The notes: generated by a model from the sequence alone, not told the origin. Positions 33,021 through 41,135 are shown, counted from the stretch's first letter. The stretch is 64,000 bases of DNA from UBA4742 sp963785815 (GCA_963785815.1 CAWAWN010000001.1:1054001-1118000); one strand, 5' to 3'. Numbers and translations: made by a program.

Positions 33021-34048
33021 TCCTTGCCCTCGATGCGCAGCTTGCCCACGTCGCGGGCCTTGCTCCACGACCCGATCTCGAGCAGCTCGTCCCAGCGGAT
33101 GACCTCGGCCTTGATGAAGCCGCGCTCGAAGTCCCCGTGGATCACCCCGGCGCACTGTGGCGCCTTCCAGCCCGCCCGGAAGGTCCAGGCCCGCGACTCC
33201 TGCTCGCCGGTGGTCAGGAAGGTGCGCAGCCCCAACAGGTGGTAGGCGGTCTGCAGGAACCGGGGCAGGGCGCCCTGGCCCAGACCGAGGGCCTCGAGCA
33301 TCTCGGCCCGCTCGTCGGCGTCGACCTGGGCGGCCTCGGCCTCCAGCTGCACGCACATCCCGATGACCTCGCCGCGCCCCCCGAGCTCGGCCGCCACCGG
33401 AGCCACGATCTCGTCGGTGCGCTCCAGGTCGTCCTCGCTGACGTTGACCACCGCCAGCACCGGCTTGTTGGTCAACAGGAAGTAGGGCCGAAGCAACGAC
33501 CGGTCGTCGGCGGCCAGGTCGCTGCGGTACAAGGGCGTGCCCTCGGCCAGCTGGTCGTAGGCCCGTCCCAGGGCGGCCACCTCGTCGGCCAGGCTGCGGT
33601 CCTGCTTGGCCGCCTTGCGGCGCTTGTCGATCTGGTTCTCGACCGTGGCCAGGTCGGCCAGGGCCAGCTCGGTCTCGACGATGCGCAGGTGCTCGAGCGG
33701 GTCGGCGGGTCCGGGCACGTCGTCGTCGGCGAAGGCCCGCAGCACGAAGGTGATGGCGTCGGCCTCGCGGATGTTGGCCAGGAACTTGTTGCCCAGGCCC
33801 TCGCCGGTGCTGGCCCCCTCGACCAGCCCGCCGATGTCGACGAACTGCACGGTGGCGGGCACGACCTTGCGCGAGGCGCTCATCTCGGCCAGCTGCTCGA
33901 GCCGCTCGTCGGGCACCTTGGCCACGCCCACGTTGGGGTCCTTGGTGGCGAAGGCGTACGGCGCGGCCAGCGCCGAGCCCCCGGACAGGGCGTTGTACAG
34001 CGAAGACTTGCCGGCGTTGGGCAGGCCGACGAACCCGAAGCGTTCCAC
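32972..34048 (-). CDS. ychF: Ribosome-binding ATPase YchF
   Basis: A 358-residue OBG-family P-loop protein. G1 is GLPNAGKSSLYNALSG, then FVDIGGLVEGASTGEGLGN, a coiled coil, the NVSEDD region in place of NKxD (ATP preference), and a C-terminal TGS domain ending GKDYEVADGDVVEFRFNV. YchF binds ribosomes and responds to oxidative stress. Start is GTG at 34046-34048; a TAGGGT box ends six bases before it, suggesting leaderless transcription. It is divergent from the PHP gene, and repeat copy A fills the space between. Confidence 0.95.
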   Translation of the reverse strand: MERFGFVGLPNAGKSSLYNALSGGSALAAPYAFATKDPNVGVAKVPDERLEQLAEMSASRKVVPATVQFVDIGGLVEGASTGEGLGNKFLANIREADAITFVLRAFADDDVPGPADPLEHLRIVETELALADLATVENQIDKRRKAAKQDRSLADEVAALGRAYDQLAEGTPLYRSDLAADDRSLLRPYFLLTNKPVLAVVNVSEDDLERTDEIVAPVAAELGGRGEVIGMCVQLEAEAAQVDADERAEMLEALGLGQGALPRFLQTAYHLLGLRTFLTTGEQESRAWTFRAGWKAPQCAGVIHGDFERGFIKAEVIRWDELLEIGSWSKARDVGKLRIEGKDYEVADGDVVEFRFNV

Positions 34049-34054
34049 ACGCTC

Positions 34055-34060
34055 ACCCTA
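34055..34060 (-). promoter_or_regulatory. -10-like box TAGGGT, 6 nt before the ychF GTG
   Basis: It would place transcription initiation at the ychF start codon. The -35 position would fall inside repeat copy A. Confidence 0.45.
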
Positions 34061-34066
34061 GAACGT

Positions 34067-34159
34067 CCGGCGGCGCAGCCCGCCAGGGCGGAGCCGCTCG
34101 CCACCAACCACCCGGATGCCGAAGGCGCCCGACGGGAGGCCCCGCCGACCGGAGGGCCA
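34067..34159 (+). repeat. Intergenic structured repeat, copy A (reference copy)
   Basis: A 93-base element. Aligned to copy B (47959-48049, opposite strand) it is identical over the central block from ACCCGGATG through GAAGGCGCCCG except for isolated bases, and similar to both ends. A 4-bp stem near its 5' end (34077-34080 with 34085-34088 around GCCA) appears in copy B with both sides swapped, a compensatory change. The central part forms a GCC-GAA-GGC hairpin. It occupies the whole space between the -10 boxes of the divergent ychF and PHP genes. Confidence 0.7.
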
Positions 34160-34160
34160 A

Positions 34161-34166
34161 TAGAGT
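34161..34166 (+). promoter_or_regulatory. -10-like box TAGAGT, 8 nt before the PHP-gene ATG
   Basis: It sits directly after repeat copy A and 8 bases before the ATG at 34175, a leaderless arrangement. Confidence 0.45.
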
Positions 34167-34174
34167 CGACCCCG

Positions 34175-35224
34175 ATGACTCCGCTCGAAGCGCTGAACCG
34201 GGTCGTGTACCTGATGGACCGCTCGCTGGCCCCGGCGGAGAAGGTGCGCGCCTTCGCCAAGGCGGCCCAGGTGGTGGCCGGGCTGGCACCCGGTGAGCTG
34301 GAGGATCGGGTGGCTGCCGGCACCCTCACCGACCTGCCCGGCATCGGCAAGTCCACCGCCGCGGTCATCACCCAGGCCCTGGCCGGCCAGGTGCCCGATC
34401 GGGTGACCGAGCTGGAGGCGACCACCGAGGTGCCCCTCAGCCAAGCCGGCGTTCCCTACCGCGAGGCCCTGCGGGGCGACTGCCACGCCCACAGCCTGTG
34501 GTCCGACGGCGGCGCCACCGTGGAGCTCATGGCCCGCACGGCCATGGGGCTCGGCCACGACTACCTGGTCATGACCGACCACTCCCCCCGCCTCACCGTG
34601 GCCCACGGGCTCACCCCGGCCCGCCTGCGCGAGCAGCTGGCCGAGATCGAGACGCTCAACGCCCGGCTGGCCCCGTTCCGCATCCTCACCGGCATCGAGG
34701 TCGACATCCTGGAGGACGGCTCGCTCGACCAGGACGAGGACCTGCTGGCCGAGTTGGACGTGGTCGTGGCCAGCGCCCACTCCAAGCTGCGCATGGACCG
34801 CGAGGCCATGACCCGACGACTGGTGCTGGCCGCGGCCAGCCCCCACGTCGACATCCTGGGCCACTGCACCGGGCGCAAGCTGCGCTCGACGGTGACCCAG
34901 GTGGGCAGCGACCCCGAGCTGGTCCGGCCCGAGTCGGCCTTCGACGCCGACCTGGTGTTCGCGGCCTGCGCCCGGTTCGACACCGCGGTGGAGATCAACT
35001 GCCGCCCCGAGCGCCAGGACCCGCCCGACCGGCTGCTCGAGCTGGCCCTCGAGTGGGAGTGCAAGGTGAGCATCGACACCGATGCGCACGCCCCCGGGCA
35101 ACTCGAGTGGCAGCGCCTGGGCTGCGACAAGGCGGCCCGCCACGAGATCGCCCTCGACGCCATCGTCAACACCTGGTCGGCCGACGAGCTGGTCGGGTGG
35201 GCCGCCTCGCACCCCACCGCCTAG
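34175..35224 (+). CDS. PHP-domain phosphoesterase with N-terminal helix-hairpin-helix region (PolX-like)
   Basis: A 349-residue protein. Residues 1-90 are a helical HhH region (LTDLPGIGKSTAAVITQAL) as in family X DNA polymerases. Residues about 98-340 are a PHP domain with metal-binding motifs GDCHAHSLWSDGG, MTDHSPR, TGIEVDILEDG, ASAHSKL, HCTGRK and the final DTDAHAP. The polymerase core is absent, so this is the PolX C-terminal exonuclease/phosphatase module with its own HhH. It probably acts on DNA ends or small phosphates. It is convergent with the anti-sigma-like gene, with only 16 bases between stops. Confidence 0.86.
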   Translation: MTPLEALNRVVYLMDRSLAPAEKVRAFAKAAQVVAGLAPGELEDRVAAGTLTDLPGIGKSTAAVITQALAGQVPDRVTELEATTEVPLSQAGVPYREALRGDCHAHSLWSDGGATVELMARTAMGLGHDYLVMTDHSPRLTVAHGLTPARLREQLAEIETLNARLAPFRILTGIEVDILEDGSLDQDEDLLAELDVVVASAHSKLRMDREAMTRRLVLAAASPHVDILGHCTGRKLRSTVTQVGSDPELVRPESAFDADLVFAACARFDTAVEINCRPERQDPPDRLLELALEWECKVSIDTDAHAPGQLEWQRLGCDKAARHEIALDAIVNTWSADELVGWAASHPTA

Positions 35225-35240
35225 CTCCGACGGCCCCGAG

Positions 35241-36671
35241 TCAGGCCGGCGGCCGCACCATCCCCTGCCCCTGGCCCGACGCGATGACCAGGACCTGGTC
35301 GACGCCCACCGGGGGGTCGGCGACGGTCAGGTACCACCCCCCGACGGTGGCGGTGTCGACCGGCAGCTCGGGTCCCGAGGCCAACGGTGCCGGCTGCACG
35401 GTGACCGGGGTGCGCGCCGCCCCCACCACCTCCCAGGCGTTGCCCAGCAGCGTCGAGATCGCAACCGGTCCGCCCGCGGTCGGGGCGGGAGCCGAGCAGG
35501 TCCAGCTCGACCCCTTGGGGGCCACGCACACGGCCGCCAGCGAGTCGTCGGCGTGCACCTCGACCACGTCGTGGGCCGTGCTGGTGATGCCGACCAGCGG
35601 CAGCTGGGCCCGGATCGTGGCAGCGGCCTCCGCCACCAGGACGTGGTAGCCGGCCTGGTCGAGATCCCGCAGCCCGCTGGCCACCTGTCGCAGCTGCGCC
35701 TGCGTGAGGTCGGTGGCGTCGGCATCCAACCAGACGGACCGGCCGTCGGGCCAGGCCCACGACAAGGTGCCGAACGCGGGGTCGTAGGACTCCACCATGC
35801 CGTCGGCCTGGCGCGACCCGTTGAACCAGACCTCCAGGTAGTCGGCGGTGGGCTCGCCCGAGCCGCCGACCGCGGTGGTGCGCACCATGAGCTGCCGGCC
35901 CTGACCGGCCGAGAGGCGGCCGACGGCGTCGGCGTAGTCCAACTCGAGCTGGGTCGTGTCCTGAGCCGCCCCACGACCCGTCTGGCCCAGCCGCACCAGC
36001 GAGCCACCCGAGGCGGCCGAGTAGCCGAGCAGGTGGTCAGTCGGGTCGGTCCAGTGGAGGGAGTCCAGCAGCGACTCGGCCTGGGCCGTGGTCATGCCCG
36101 AGTACGACGCCTCCACGAAGGTTCCCTCGTTCCAGCTCAAGGTGCTGGTGGAGGAGGCGAAGTCCTTGGCCGGGAGGACCACCGCCGGCTGGCCCCGCAC
36201 GGTGGTGGGCTGGCCGCCGGAAACGCTTCCCACCATGGCCTGGATCGTGATCAGCAACTTGGGTGTGCCCTCGGCCGTGCCGAACAGCTGGGTCTCGAGC
36301 GAGCGCGGATCGGACCAACGGGAGGCCGTGGCGCTGATCAGGTCGAGGCTGTCGGGCACCGAGCTGGGGTACTCGCCCAGCACCGGGTCGTCCGGTCGGG
36401 CGACGGTGGTGGGCCCGACGTCGGTCTCCGCCGGTCGCGGGTGGTCGGAGCGGACGCCCCACAGGGCCACCAGCACGCAGATCGAGGCGGCCACCGCCAC
36501 CGCCGCCGGCCACCGATGCCGGCGCGGCCCGCGCCCCTCGGCCGGGTCCAGCTCCACCAGTCCGTCGGCGTCCGCCGAGGGGGTGAAGGGCCGGTCGTCG
36601 ACGACCAGGCCGTCCGCCTGGGCCCGCAGCGCGTCGGCCAGGCGGACCTCGAGGGTGTCGGTCGGGCTCAT
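35241..36671 (-). CDS. Membrane protein paired with ECF sigma factor (anti-sigma-like)
   Basis: A 476-residue protein with a short N-terminal cytoplasmic part (about 53 residues), one membrane segment at about 54-72 (AVAVAASICVLVALWGV), and a large outside domain with repeated Thr/Ser-rich and beta-rich text. Its ATG overlaps the sigma-factor stop (ATGA), so the two are co-translated and it is the likely anti-sigma factor or sensor. No zinc-binding HxxxCxxC motif is present, so it is not a ZAS-type anti-sigma. The open frame continues far upstream through other genes; that part is a shadow. The outer domain is not recognised. Confidence 0.65.
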   Translation of the reverse strand: MSPTDTLEVRLADALRAQADGLVVDDRPFTPSADADGLVELDPAEGRGPRRHRWPAAVAVAASICVLVALWGVRSDHPRPAETDVGPTTVARPDDPVLGEYPSSVPDSLDLISATASRWSDPRSLETQLFGTAEGTPKLLITIQAMVGSVSGGQPTTVRGQPAVVLPAKDFASSTSTLSWNEGTFVEASYSGMTTAQAESLLDSLHWTDPTDHLLGYSAASGGSLVRLGQTGRGAAQDTTQLELDYADAVGRLSAGQGRQLMVRTTAVGGSGEPTADYLEVWFNGSRQADGMVESYDPAFGTLSWAWPDGRSVWLDADATDLTQAQLRQVASGLRDLDQAGYHVLVAEAAATIRAQLPLVGITSTAHDVVEVHADDSLAAVCVAPKGSSWTCSAPAPTAGGPVAISTLLGNAWEVVGAARTPVTVQPAPLASGPELPVDTATVGGWYLTVADPPVGVDQVLVIASGQGQGMVRPPA

Positions 36672-37186
36672 GGCTCCAGCTCCTTGCGCAGGTCGGCCAG
36701 GGCGCGACGCACCCGGCTGCGGACGGTGCCGGCCGAGCACCCCACCAGGGTGCCGATCTCGGCGTGATCGAGATCCTCGTAGAAGCGCAGGACCAGCACG
36801 GCCCGACGTTCGGGGCGAAGGCGCCCCAGCGCTTGCCACAGCTCGTCCCGCTCGGGCTGGACCACCGGCGGGGGTGGTCCCACCAGACCCAGCCGCTGGC
36901 CCTCCATCCGGTGGCGGTCCTGCCAGCGCAGGGCCAACCGGACCACGGCGGTGCGCAACCAGGCCCCGTGGTTGTCCACCTGATCGAGGTGACCCAGCAG
37001 GGCGGTGAAGGCCTCCTGGGCCAGCTCCTCGGCCACCGCCGCCGATCCCACCATCAGGTACGCCAGGCGCACCACGAAGGGGCGTTCGGCCCGGTACACG
37101 GCCTCGAAGCTCTGACCAGCCCGCACCGGCCGTCCCCCCTCGCAGGCCACGGGCTCCACCGCCCTCAACGGTTCCACGACCTGCAT
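36668..37186 (-). CDS. ECF-type RNA polymerase sigma factor (SigE-like family)
   Basis: A 172-residue sigma factor. Region 2 runs from SFEAVYRAERPFVVRLAYL to ELAQEAFTALLGHLDQVDN; region 4 contains LRPERRAVLVLRFYEDLDHAEIGTLVGCSAGTVRSRVRRAL. It belongs to the actinobacterial SigE-like/SACE ECF group. The start is the ATG at 37184-37186; longer versions begin in text overlapping the bL37 promoter. It is coupled to the downstream membrane protein. Its target promoters cannot be identified here, and no obvious self-promoter was recognised. Confidence 0.9.
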   Translation of the reverse strand: MQVVEPLRAVEPVACEGGRPVRAGQSFEAVYRAERPFVVRLAYLMVGSAAVAEELAQEAFTALLGHLDQVDNHGAWLRTAVVRLALRWQDRHRMEGQRLGLVGPPPPVVQPERDELWQALGRLRPERRAVLVLRFYEDLDHAEIGTLVGCSAGTVRSRVRRALADLRKELEP

Positions 37187-37260
37187 GAGACACCACGAGC
37201 GTCGGACGTGCCCAGCGGGACGCGATCCGAGCCGACTTCCGTGCCGGGGCACCCAGCAAG

Positions 37261-37266
37261 TAGCGT
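37261..37266 (+). promoter_or_regulatory. -10-like box TAGCGT, 9 nt before the bL37 ATG
   Basis: It fits TAnnnT and would give a leaderless or one- to three-base leader mRNA for bL37 and the downstream peptidase. Confidence 0.4.
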
Positions 37267-37275
37267 GGTCTCCTT

Positions 37276-37362
37276 ATGTCGAAGAAGACCGCCAAGCGCA
37301 AGACCAACGCCCGCCGCAAGAAGGCGAACCACGGCACCAAGCCCAACGCAGGCCGGGGCTGA
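37276..37362 (+). CDS. Large ribosomal protein bL37 (actinobacterial microprotein)
   Basis: A 28-residue, very basic protein: MSKKTAKRKTNARRKKANHG followed by TKPNAGRG. The KKANHGxxPNA core is that of bL37, the extra 50S protein found in mycobacterial ribosome structures. It is too short for ordinary gene finding. Its stop codon (TGA 37360-37362) overlaps the CTG that is the only sensible start of the prolyl oligopeptidase. It is divergent from the ECF sigma gene. Confidence 0.82.
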   Translation: MSKKTAKRKTNARRKKANHGTKPNAGRG

Positions 37363-39488
37363 GCGCGTCCAGCGCCCCACCACCACCGCCGCCCACGCGG
37401 CGCGGCGACATCGTCGAACAGCTCCACGGCGTCGGGGTCGCTGATCCCTACCGCTGGCTCGAAGACGGCGACGACCCCGAGACCCGGGCCTGGGTCGAGG
37501 CCCAGAACGCCCACACCCGGGCCCGGCTCGACGACCGCCCCGGTCGGGCCGGCCTGCACCGCCGCCTCAGCGCCCTGTTGGGCGCCGGGTCGTCGGTGGG
37601 ATGCGCCGTGGCCGGCGACCGCATCTTCTCGCTCGACCGCTGGGGCCACCACGACCAGGCCGTGCTGGTGGTCCGGCCCGCCGATCGACCGGGGCTGGCC
37701 CGCACCGTGGTCGACCCCATCCTGTTGACCGGCGAACCCACCGCGGCCATCGACTGGTACCACCCCTCGCCCGACGGCTCCCGCCTGGCCTACGGCCTCT
37801 CCACCCACGGCGACGAGCGCTCGACGCTGCACATCCTCGACGTGGCCACCGGCAGCCGCCACCCCGACACCATCCCGAACACCCGGGCCGCGTCGGTGGC
37901 CTGGGCCCCCGACGGCCTCGGGTTCGCCTACACCCGCTACCCGCTGCCCGGCGAGGTGCCCGACGACGAGCTCGACTACTGGCGCAAGGTCTTCTGGCAC
38001 CGCCTGGGCGATCCGCCCGACCAGGACGAGGTGGTGTGGGACGACCTGCCCGACAAGACGGCCTGGCCCAACGTGTCGCTGTCGCGCGACGGTCGCTGGC
38101 TGCTGGTCCACACCTCGCTGGGGTGGTCGCGGGTGGACGTCCACCTGATCGACCGCCGGACCGGGGCCCGCACGGCCATGATCGAGGGTCGCGAAGCGGT
38201 GTCCTCGTTCGAGGTGGTGGGCGACGAGGTCATCGGGGTCACCACCCTCGACGCCGATCGCGGGCGGGTGGTGTCGGCCCCGACGATCGCCGCCTGGCAC
38301 GACAACTGGTGCACGTTGGTGCCCGAGGGCGCGGCGGTGATCGAAGCGGCCGTGGCCACGTCGCGGTCCCTGCTGGTGCTGCGCTCGCGCGCCGCGGTGG
38401 CCGAGCTCGACCGCTACGACCACGACGGCACCCACCACCGGCGCATCGAGCTGCCCGAGATCGGATCGCTCACCGGCCTCACGGCCAGCCCCGACCACGA
38501 CCTGGCCTTCCTGTCGTTCACCTCCTTCGCCCGGCCGCCGACCCTCTACCGCTGGCGCCCGCCGGTGCCGGCGGCCTCCGCGGCCCCCGGCACCGTCGGA
38601 GACGAGCTCACCGACTGGAGCCGCCTGGGCGACCACCCGGGACCGGACCCGACCTCGGCCTCGGGCCCGCAGGGCGAGTACGTGGTCGAGCAGGTGCGCT
38701 ACCCCTCGGTCGACGGCACCCAGATCCCGATGTTCCTGATCCGGGCCGCGGCCACCGTCGCCGGGCCCGACACCCCGTGCGTGCTCACGGGCTACGGCGG
38801 CTTCTCGGTCATCATGGGTCCGGCCTACAGCGCTGCCATCGTCTCGGTGTGCGACGACGGGGGCATCTACGCGGTGGCCAACATCCGGGGCGGGGCCGAG
38901 GAGGGCGAGGCCTGGCACCGGGCCGGCATGCGCGAGCACAAGCAGCGCAGCTTCGACGACTTCATCGCTGCCGCCGACTGGCTGGTGGGCACGGGTCGCA
39001 CGTCGCGGGAGCGCCTGGCCATCCGGGGCGGCAGCAACGGCGGCCTGCTCATGGGCGCGGTCATCACCCAGCGCCCCGACCTGTGCCGGGCGGCGCAGAT
39101 CGCCGTGCCCCTGCTGGACATGGTCCGCTACCACCGATTCCTGATCGCCGAGCTGTGGATCCCCGAGTACGGCAACCCCGAGGTGGCCCAGGAGCTCGCC
39201 TGGCTCCACGCCTACTCGCCCTACCACCACGTGTCGCCGGGCACCTGCTACCCGGCGGTGCTGCTGACCACCGCGGCCGACGACTCGCGGGTCGACCCCA
39301 TGCACGCCCGGAAGATGGCGGCCCTGCTCCAGGACTCCACCTCGTGCGGGCCAGACCATCCGATCCTGCTCCGCCAGGAGTCGAGCGCCGGTCACGGCCA
39401 AGGCAAGCCCGTGAGCCGCCAGGCCGACGAGCTGGCCGACGTGCTCTCGTTCCTGTGGTGGCAGCTGAGCTGGGCTGAGCCGGGCTGA
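37359..39488 (+). CDS. Prolyl oligopeptidase family serine peptidase (S9A)
   Basis: A cytoplasmic peptidase that cleaves short peptides after Pro. It has an N-terminal GVGVADPYRWLEDGDDPETR segment, a seven-bladed propeller, and an alpha/beta-hydrolase domain with GGSNGG (Ser559), DDSRVDPMHA (Asp near 641) and SSAGHGQG (His679), spacing close to porcine POP. No ATG, GTG or TTG lies between the family N-terminus and 37185. An ATG at 37185 would read right through bL37 in another frame. The CTG at 37359, overlapping the bL37 stop (CTGA), gives 709 residues, the usual length, so a coupled non-standard start is proposed. The start is uncertain; the gene is not. Confidence 0.88.
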   Translation: MSASSAPPPPPPTRRGDIVEQLHGVGVADPYRWLEDGDDPETRAWVEAQNAHTRARLDDRPGRAGLHRRLSALLGAGSSVGCAVAGDRIFSLDRWGHHDQAVLVVRPADRPGLARTVVDPILLTGEPTAAIDWYHPSPDGSRLAYGLSTHGDERSTLHILDVATGSRHPDTIPNTRAASVAWAPDGLGFAYTRYPLPGEVPDDELDYWRKVFWHRLGDPPDQDEVVWDDLPDKTAWPNVSLSRDGRWLLVHTSLGWSRVDVHLIDRRTGARTAMIEGREAVSSFEVVGDEVIGVTTLDADRGRVVSAPTIAAWHDNWCTLVPEGAAVIEAAVATSRSLLVLRSRAAVAELDRYDHDGTHHRRIELPEIGSLTGLTASPDHDLAFLSFTSFARPPTLYRWRPPVPAASAAPGTVGDELTDWSRLGDHPGPDPTSASGPQGEYVVEQVRYPSVDGTQIPMFLIRAAATVAGPDTPCVLTGYGGFSVIMGPAYSAAIVSVCDDGGIYAVANIRGGAEEGEAWHRAGMREHKQRSFDDFIAAADWLVGTGRTSRERLAIRGGSNGGLLMGAVITQRPDLCRAAQIAVPLLDMVRYHRFLIAELWIPEYGNPEVAQELAWLHAYSPYHHVSPGTCYPAVLLTTAADDSRVDPMHARKMAALLQDSTSCGPDHPILLRQESSAGHGQGKPVSRQADELADVLSFLWWQLSWAEPG

Positions 39489-39535
39489 CCGGGCCGCCGC
39501 GCCCGACACCAGGACCGGCTGAGCGCCCGCATCAG

Positions 39536-39541
39536 TAGGGT
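39536..39541 (+). promoter_or_regulatory. -10-like box TAGGGT, 8 nt before the queF ATG
   Basis: It would place transcription initiation at the ATG at 39550. No Shine-Dalgarno is present in the gap. Confidence 0.45.
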
Positions 39542-39549
39542 GGGCGGCC

Positions 39550-39900
39550 ATGCCGTCCCAGCCCTCCAAGGACCTCGTGCGGGTCGACAACCCCCATCCG
39601 GGGCGCGACTACGAGGTCGTGTTCTCGAGCCCCGAGCTGACCTGCGTCTGCCCCATGACCGGCCAGCCCGACTTCGCCACCGTCACCGTGACCTTCGTGC
39701 CCGACCAGCACCTGGTCGAGCTCAAGTCGCTCAAGCTCTACCTGTGGACCTACCGCGACGTCGGCATCTTCCACGAGGACATCACCAACCGCATCCTCGA
39801 CGACCTGGTGGCGGCCATCGCCCCGCGCCGCATGACCGTGCGCACGCTCTGGAACGTGCGCGGCGGCATCACCGCCCAGGTCACCGCGACCCACCCCTGA
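39550..39900 (+). CDS. queF: NADPH-dependent 7-cyano-7-deazaguanine (preQ0) reductase QueF, short type
   Basis: A 116-residue type I (unimodular) QueF. Catalytic Cys34 is in CVCPMTGQPDFA with the following Asp41, and the family signature ELKSLKLYLW precedes RDVGIFHED. The enzyme reduces preQ0 to preQ1 for queuosine in tRNA. No queC, queD, queE or tgt gene lies within the window. The -10 box at 39536-39541 suggests an independent leaderless transcript. Repeat copy C and a hairpin follow the stop. Confidence 0.95.
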   Translation: MPSQPSKDLVRVDNPHPGRDYEVVFSSPELTCVCPMTGQPDFATVTVTFVPDQHLVELKSLKLYLWTYRDVGIFHEDITNRILDDLVAAIAPRRMTVRTLWNVRGGITAQVTATHP

Positions 39901-39917
39901 CCGGCTGCCCGTGGTTC

Positions 39918-39993
39918 GCGGCGGAGCAGGGCGAAGCCGCTGGCTGGGTGAAACCCGGATGGGCGAAGCCCGCCCGGCGGATTATCGCCGGGC
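39918..39993 (+). repeat. Intergenic structured repeat, copy C, ending in a terminator-like hairpin
   Basis: It shares GCGAAGCCGCTGG and ACCCGGATG with copies A and B. Where those have a GCC-GAA-GGC hairpin, this copy has GGGC-GAA-GCCC (39961-39971), preserving loop and pairing with different bases. A third hairpin GGGT-GAA-ACCC precedes it. It ends with 8-bp arms 39972-39979 and 39986-39993 around a 6-base loop. It lies between the convergent queF and SGNH genes. Confidence 0.6.
39972..39993. terminator. 8-bp G/C hairpin between queF and the SGNH gene
   Basis: Perfect arms 39972-39979 and 39986-39993 with an AT-rich 6-base loop sit immediately past the SGNH stop and 72 bases past queF. No T-tract. 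It can serve both convergent genes. Confidence 0.55.
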
Positions 39994-39996
39994 CAG

Positions 39997-41121
39997 CTAG
40001 ATCGCACCGGGCACGTGGGGCGGCACCACCGTCCGCTCCTTGATGTTCGTCGGCGGGATGTCGTTGGGGCCGGGTTGGGCCTTGGAGGCCTTCAGGTCCA
40101 CGTACCTGCCCAGGTCGCGCAGCACGATCCACGACAGCCAGGTGCCGCCGATGTCGCTCATGTGGATGTTGTCCTTCTGGCGCAGGCCGGACAGCTGCCC
40201 GCCCGCCGAGGGCAGGTAGTGCTGGAACTGGAGGTTGGCGTCGGAGAAGTAGACCCAGGTGTCCACGTAGTGGACCCACGGCCGCGTCTTGGCCTCCATC
40301 CAGTCGATGTGGCTGATCAGGTCCATGCCGTGGGTCTGGGTGGTGGGACCCATGGGCGGCGGTCCGGGCCACATCACGATGCGGTCGTTGGTGGGGCTCT
40401 TCAGCAGGTCCATGACCGCGCCCACCCGGCGGGCGTACTCGTCCTGCCACGGCTGGCTGAAGGCGGTGAGGATCGTCCCGTCGGCCAACTGGATGTTCTG
40501 GCCGTCGTTGGTGCCGAACATGATCACCACCACGTCCGGGTCGACCTTGGGAAGCACGTCCTGGGCCAGGTGCAACGGCCAGTTGAAGTACGAGGGCACG
40601 TCCAGCCCGGTGCCCACGTGGAAGTCGAGGGTGCTCTGGAAGAGCCCGGTGGACGACGCCACCCGCACCAGCTGGGTGCCGAAGGTCTCGGTCACCGAGT
40701 CGCCGCCCACCCACAGCTTCAGCGGCGCCGCCGGCGTGGGTGTGCGCAGGTGGGGCACGGCCGACACCACGGTGGCCGTCGGGGTCCCCTTGGCCTGGGC
40801 GGCGCGGCTGGCCTGGGCGGCTCGTTGGCGGGCCAGCACCTGCTCGGGCGTCAGGTTCGAGCTGTGACGTCCCATGGCGTCGTCGATGGCCGTGCGAGGA
40901 GCGGTAAGGCCCAGGGCGTTGGACACGTCGGCCACGTCGCGGGCCACGTCGGTGCGCCACGACGGGTTGTTGCGCTTGGCCTGGCTGTTGCGCAGCGTGG
41001 CGTTGGCGTTGACCACCGTCGACACCAGCAGCGCCCCCAGGACCACCACCAGCACCAGGCCGGCCGGCAGGGTGCCGGGCCGCTGGGTGCGGGGGTGGAG
41101 CAGGGTGCGCAGGAACGACAT
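39997..41121 (-). CDS. Membrane-anchored SGNH-hydrolase-like protein (DUF459 type)
   Basis: A 374-residue protein with one N-terminal membrane segment (residues about 19-38) and a large outer domain. The SGNH blocks are visible: VGGDSVTETFG (block I Ser), GTGLDVPSYFNWP, VVIMFGTNDGQN (block III Asn), and DNIHMSDIGGTWL (block V Asp/His-type). It follows the MBOAT gene by 14 bases; together they look like an extracellular polysaccharide O-acetylation pair, in which the MBOAT carries acyl groups across the membrane and the SGNH protein transfers them. The acceptor is unknown. Confidence 0.8.
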   Translation of the reverse strand: MSFLRTLLHPRTQRPGTLPAGLVLVVVLGALLVSTVVNANATLRNSQAKRNNPSWRTDVARDVADVSNALGLTAPRTAIDDAMGRHSSNLTPEQVLARQRAAQASRAAQAKGTPTATVVSAVPHLRTPTPAAPLKLWVGGDSVTETFGTQLVRVASSTGLFQSTLDFHVGTGLDVPSYFNWPLHLAQDVLPKVDPDVVVIMFGTNDGQNIQLADGTILTAFSQPWQDEYARRVGAVMDLLKSPTNDRIVMWPGPPPMGPTTQTHGMDLISHIDWMEAKTRPWVHYVDTWVYFSDANLQFQHYLPSAGGQLSGLRQKDNIHMSDIGGTWLSWIVLRDLGRYVDLKASKAQPGPNDIPPTNIKERTVVPPHVPGAI

Positions 41122-41135
41122 GGGTGAGCTCGACC

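Noticed and set aside
37185..37358. ATG at 37185 as the prolyl oligopeptidase start.
   Set aside because: It would add about 58 residues of bL37 sequence read in another frame, unlike any peptidase N-terminus.
35241..39590. A single 1449-codon minus-strand reading frame.
   Set aside because: Only the part from 36671 down resembles a protein with proper start and partner; the rest is antisense to prolyl oligopeptidase and bL37, a high-GC artefact.
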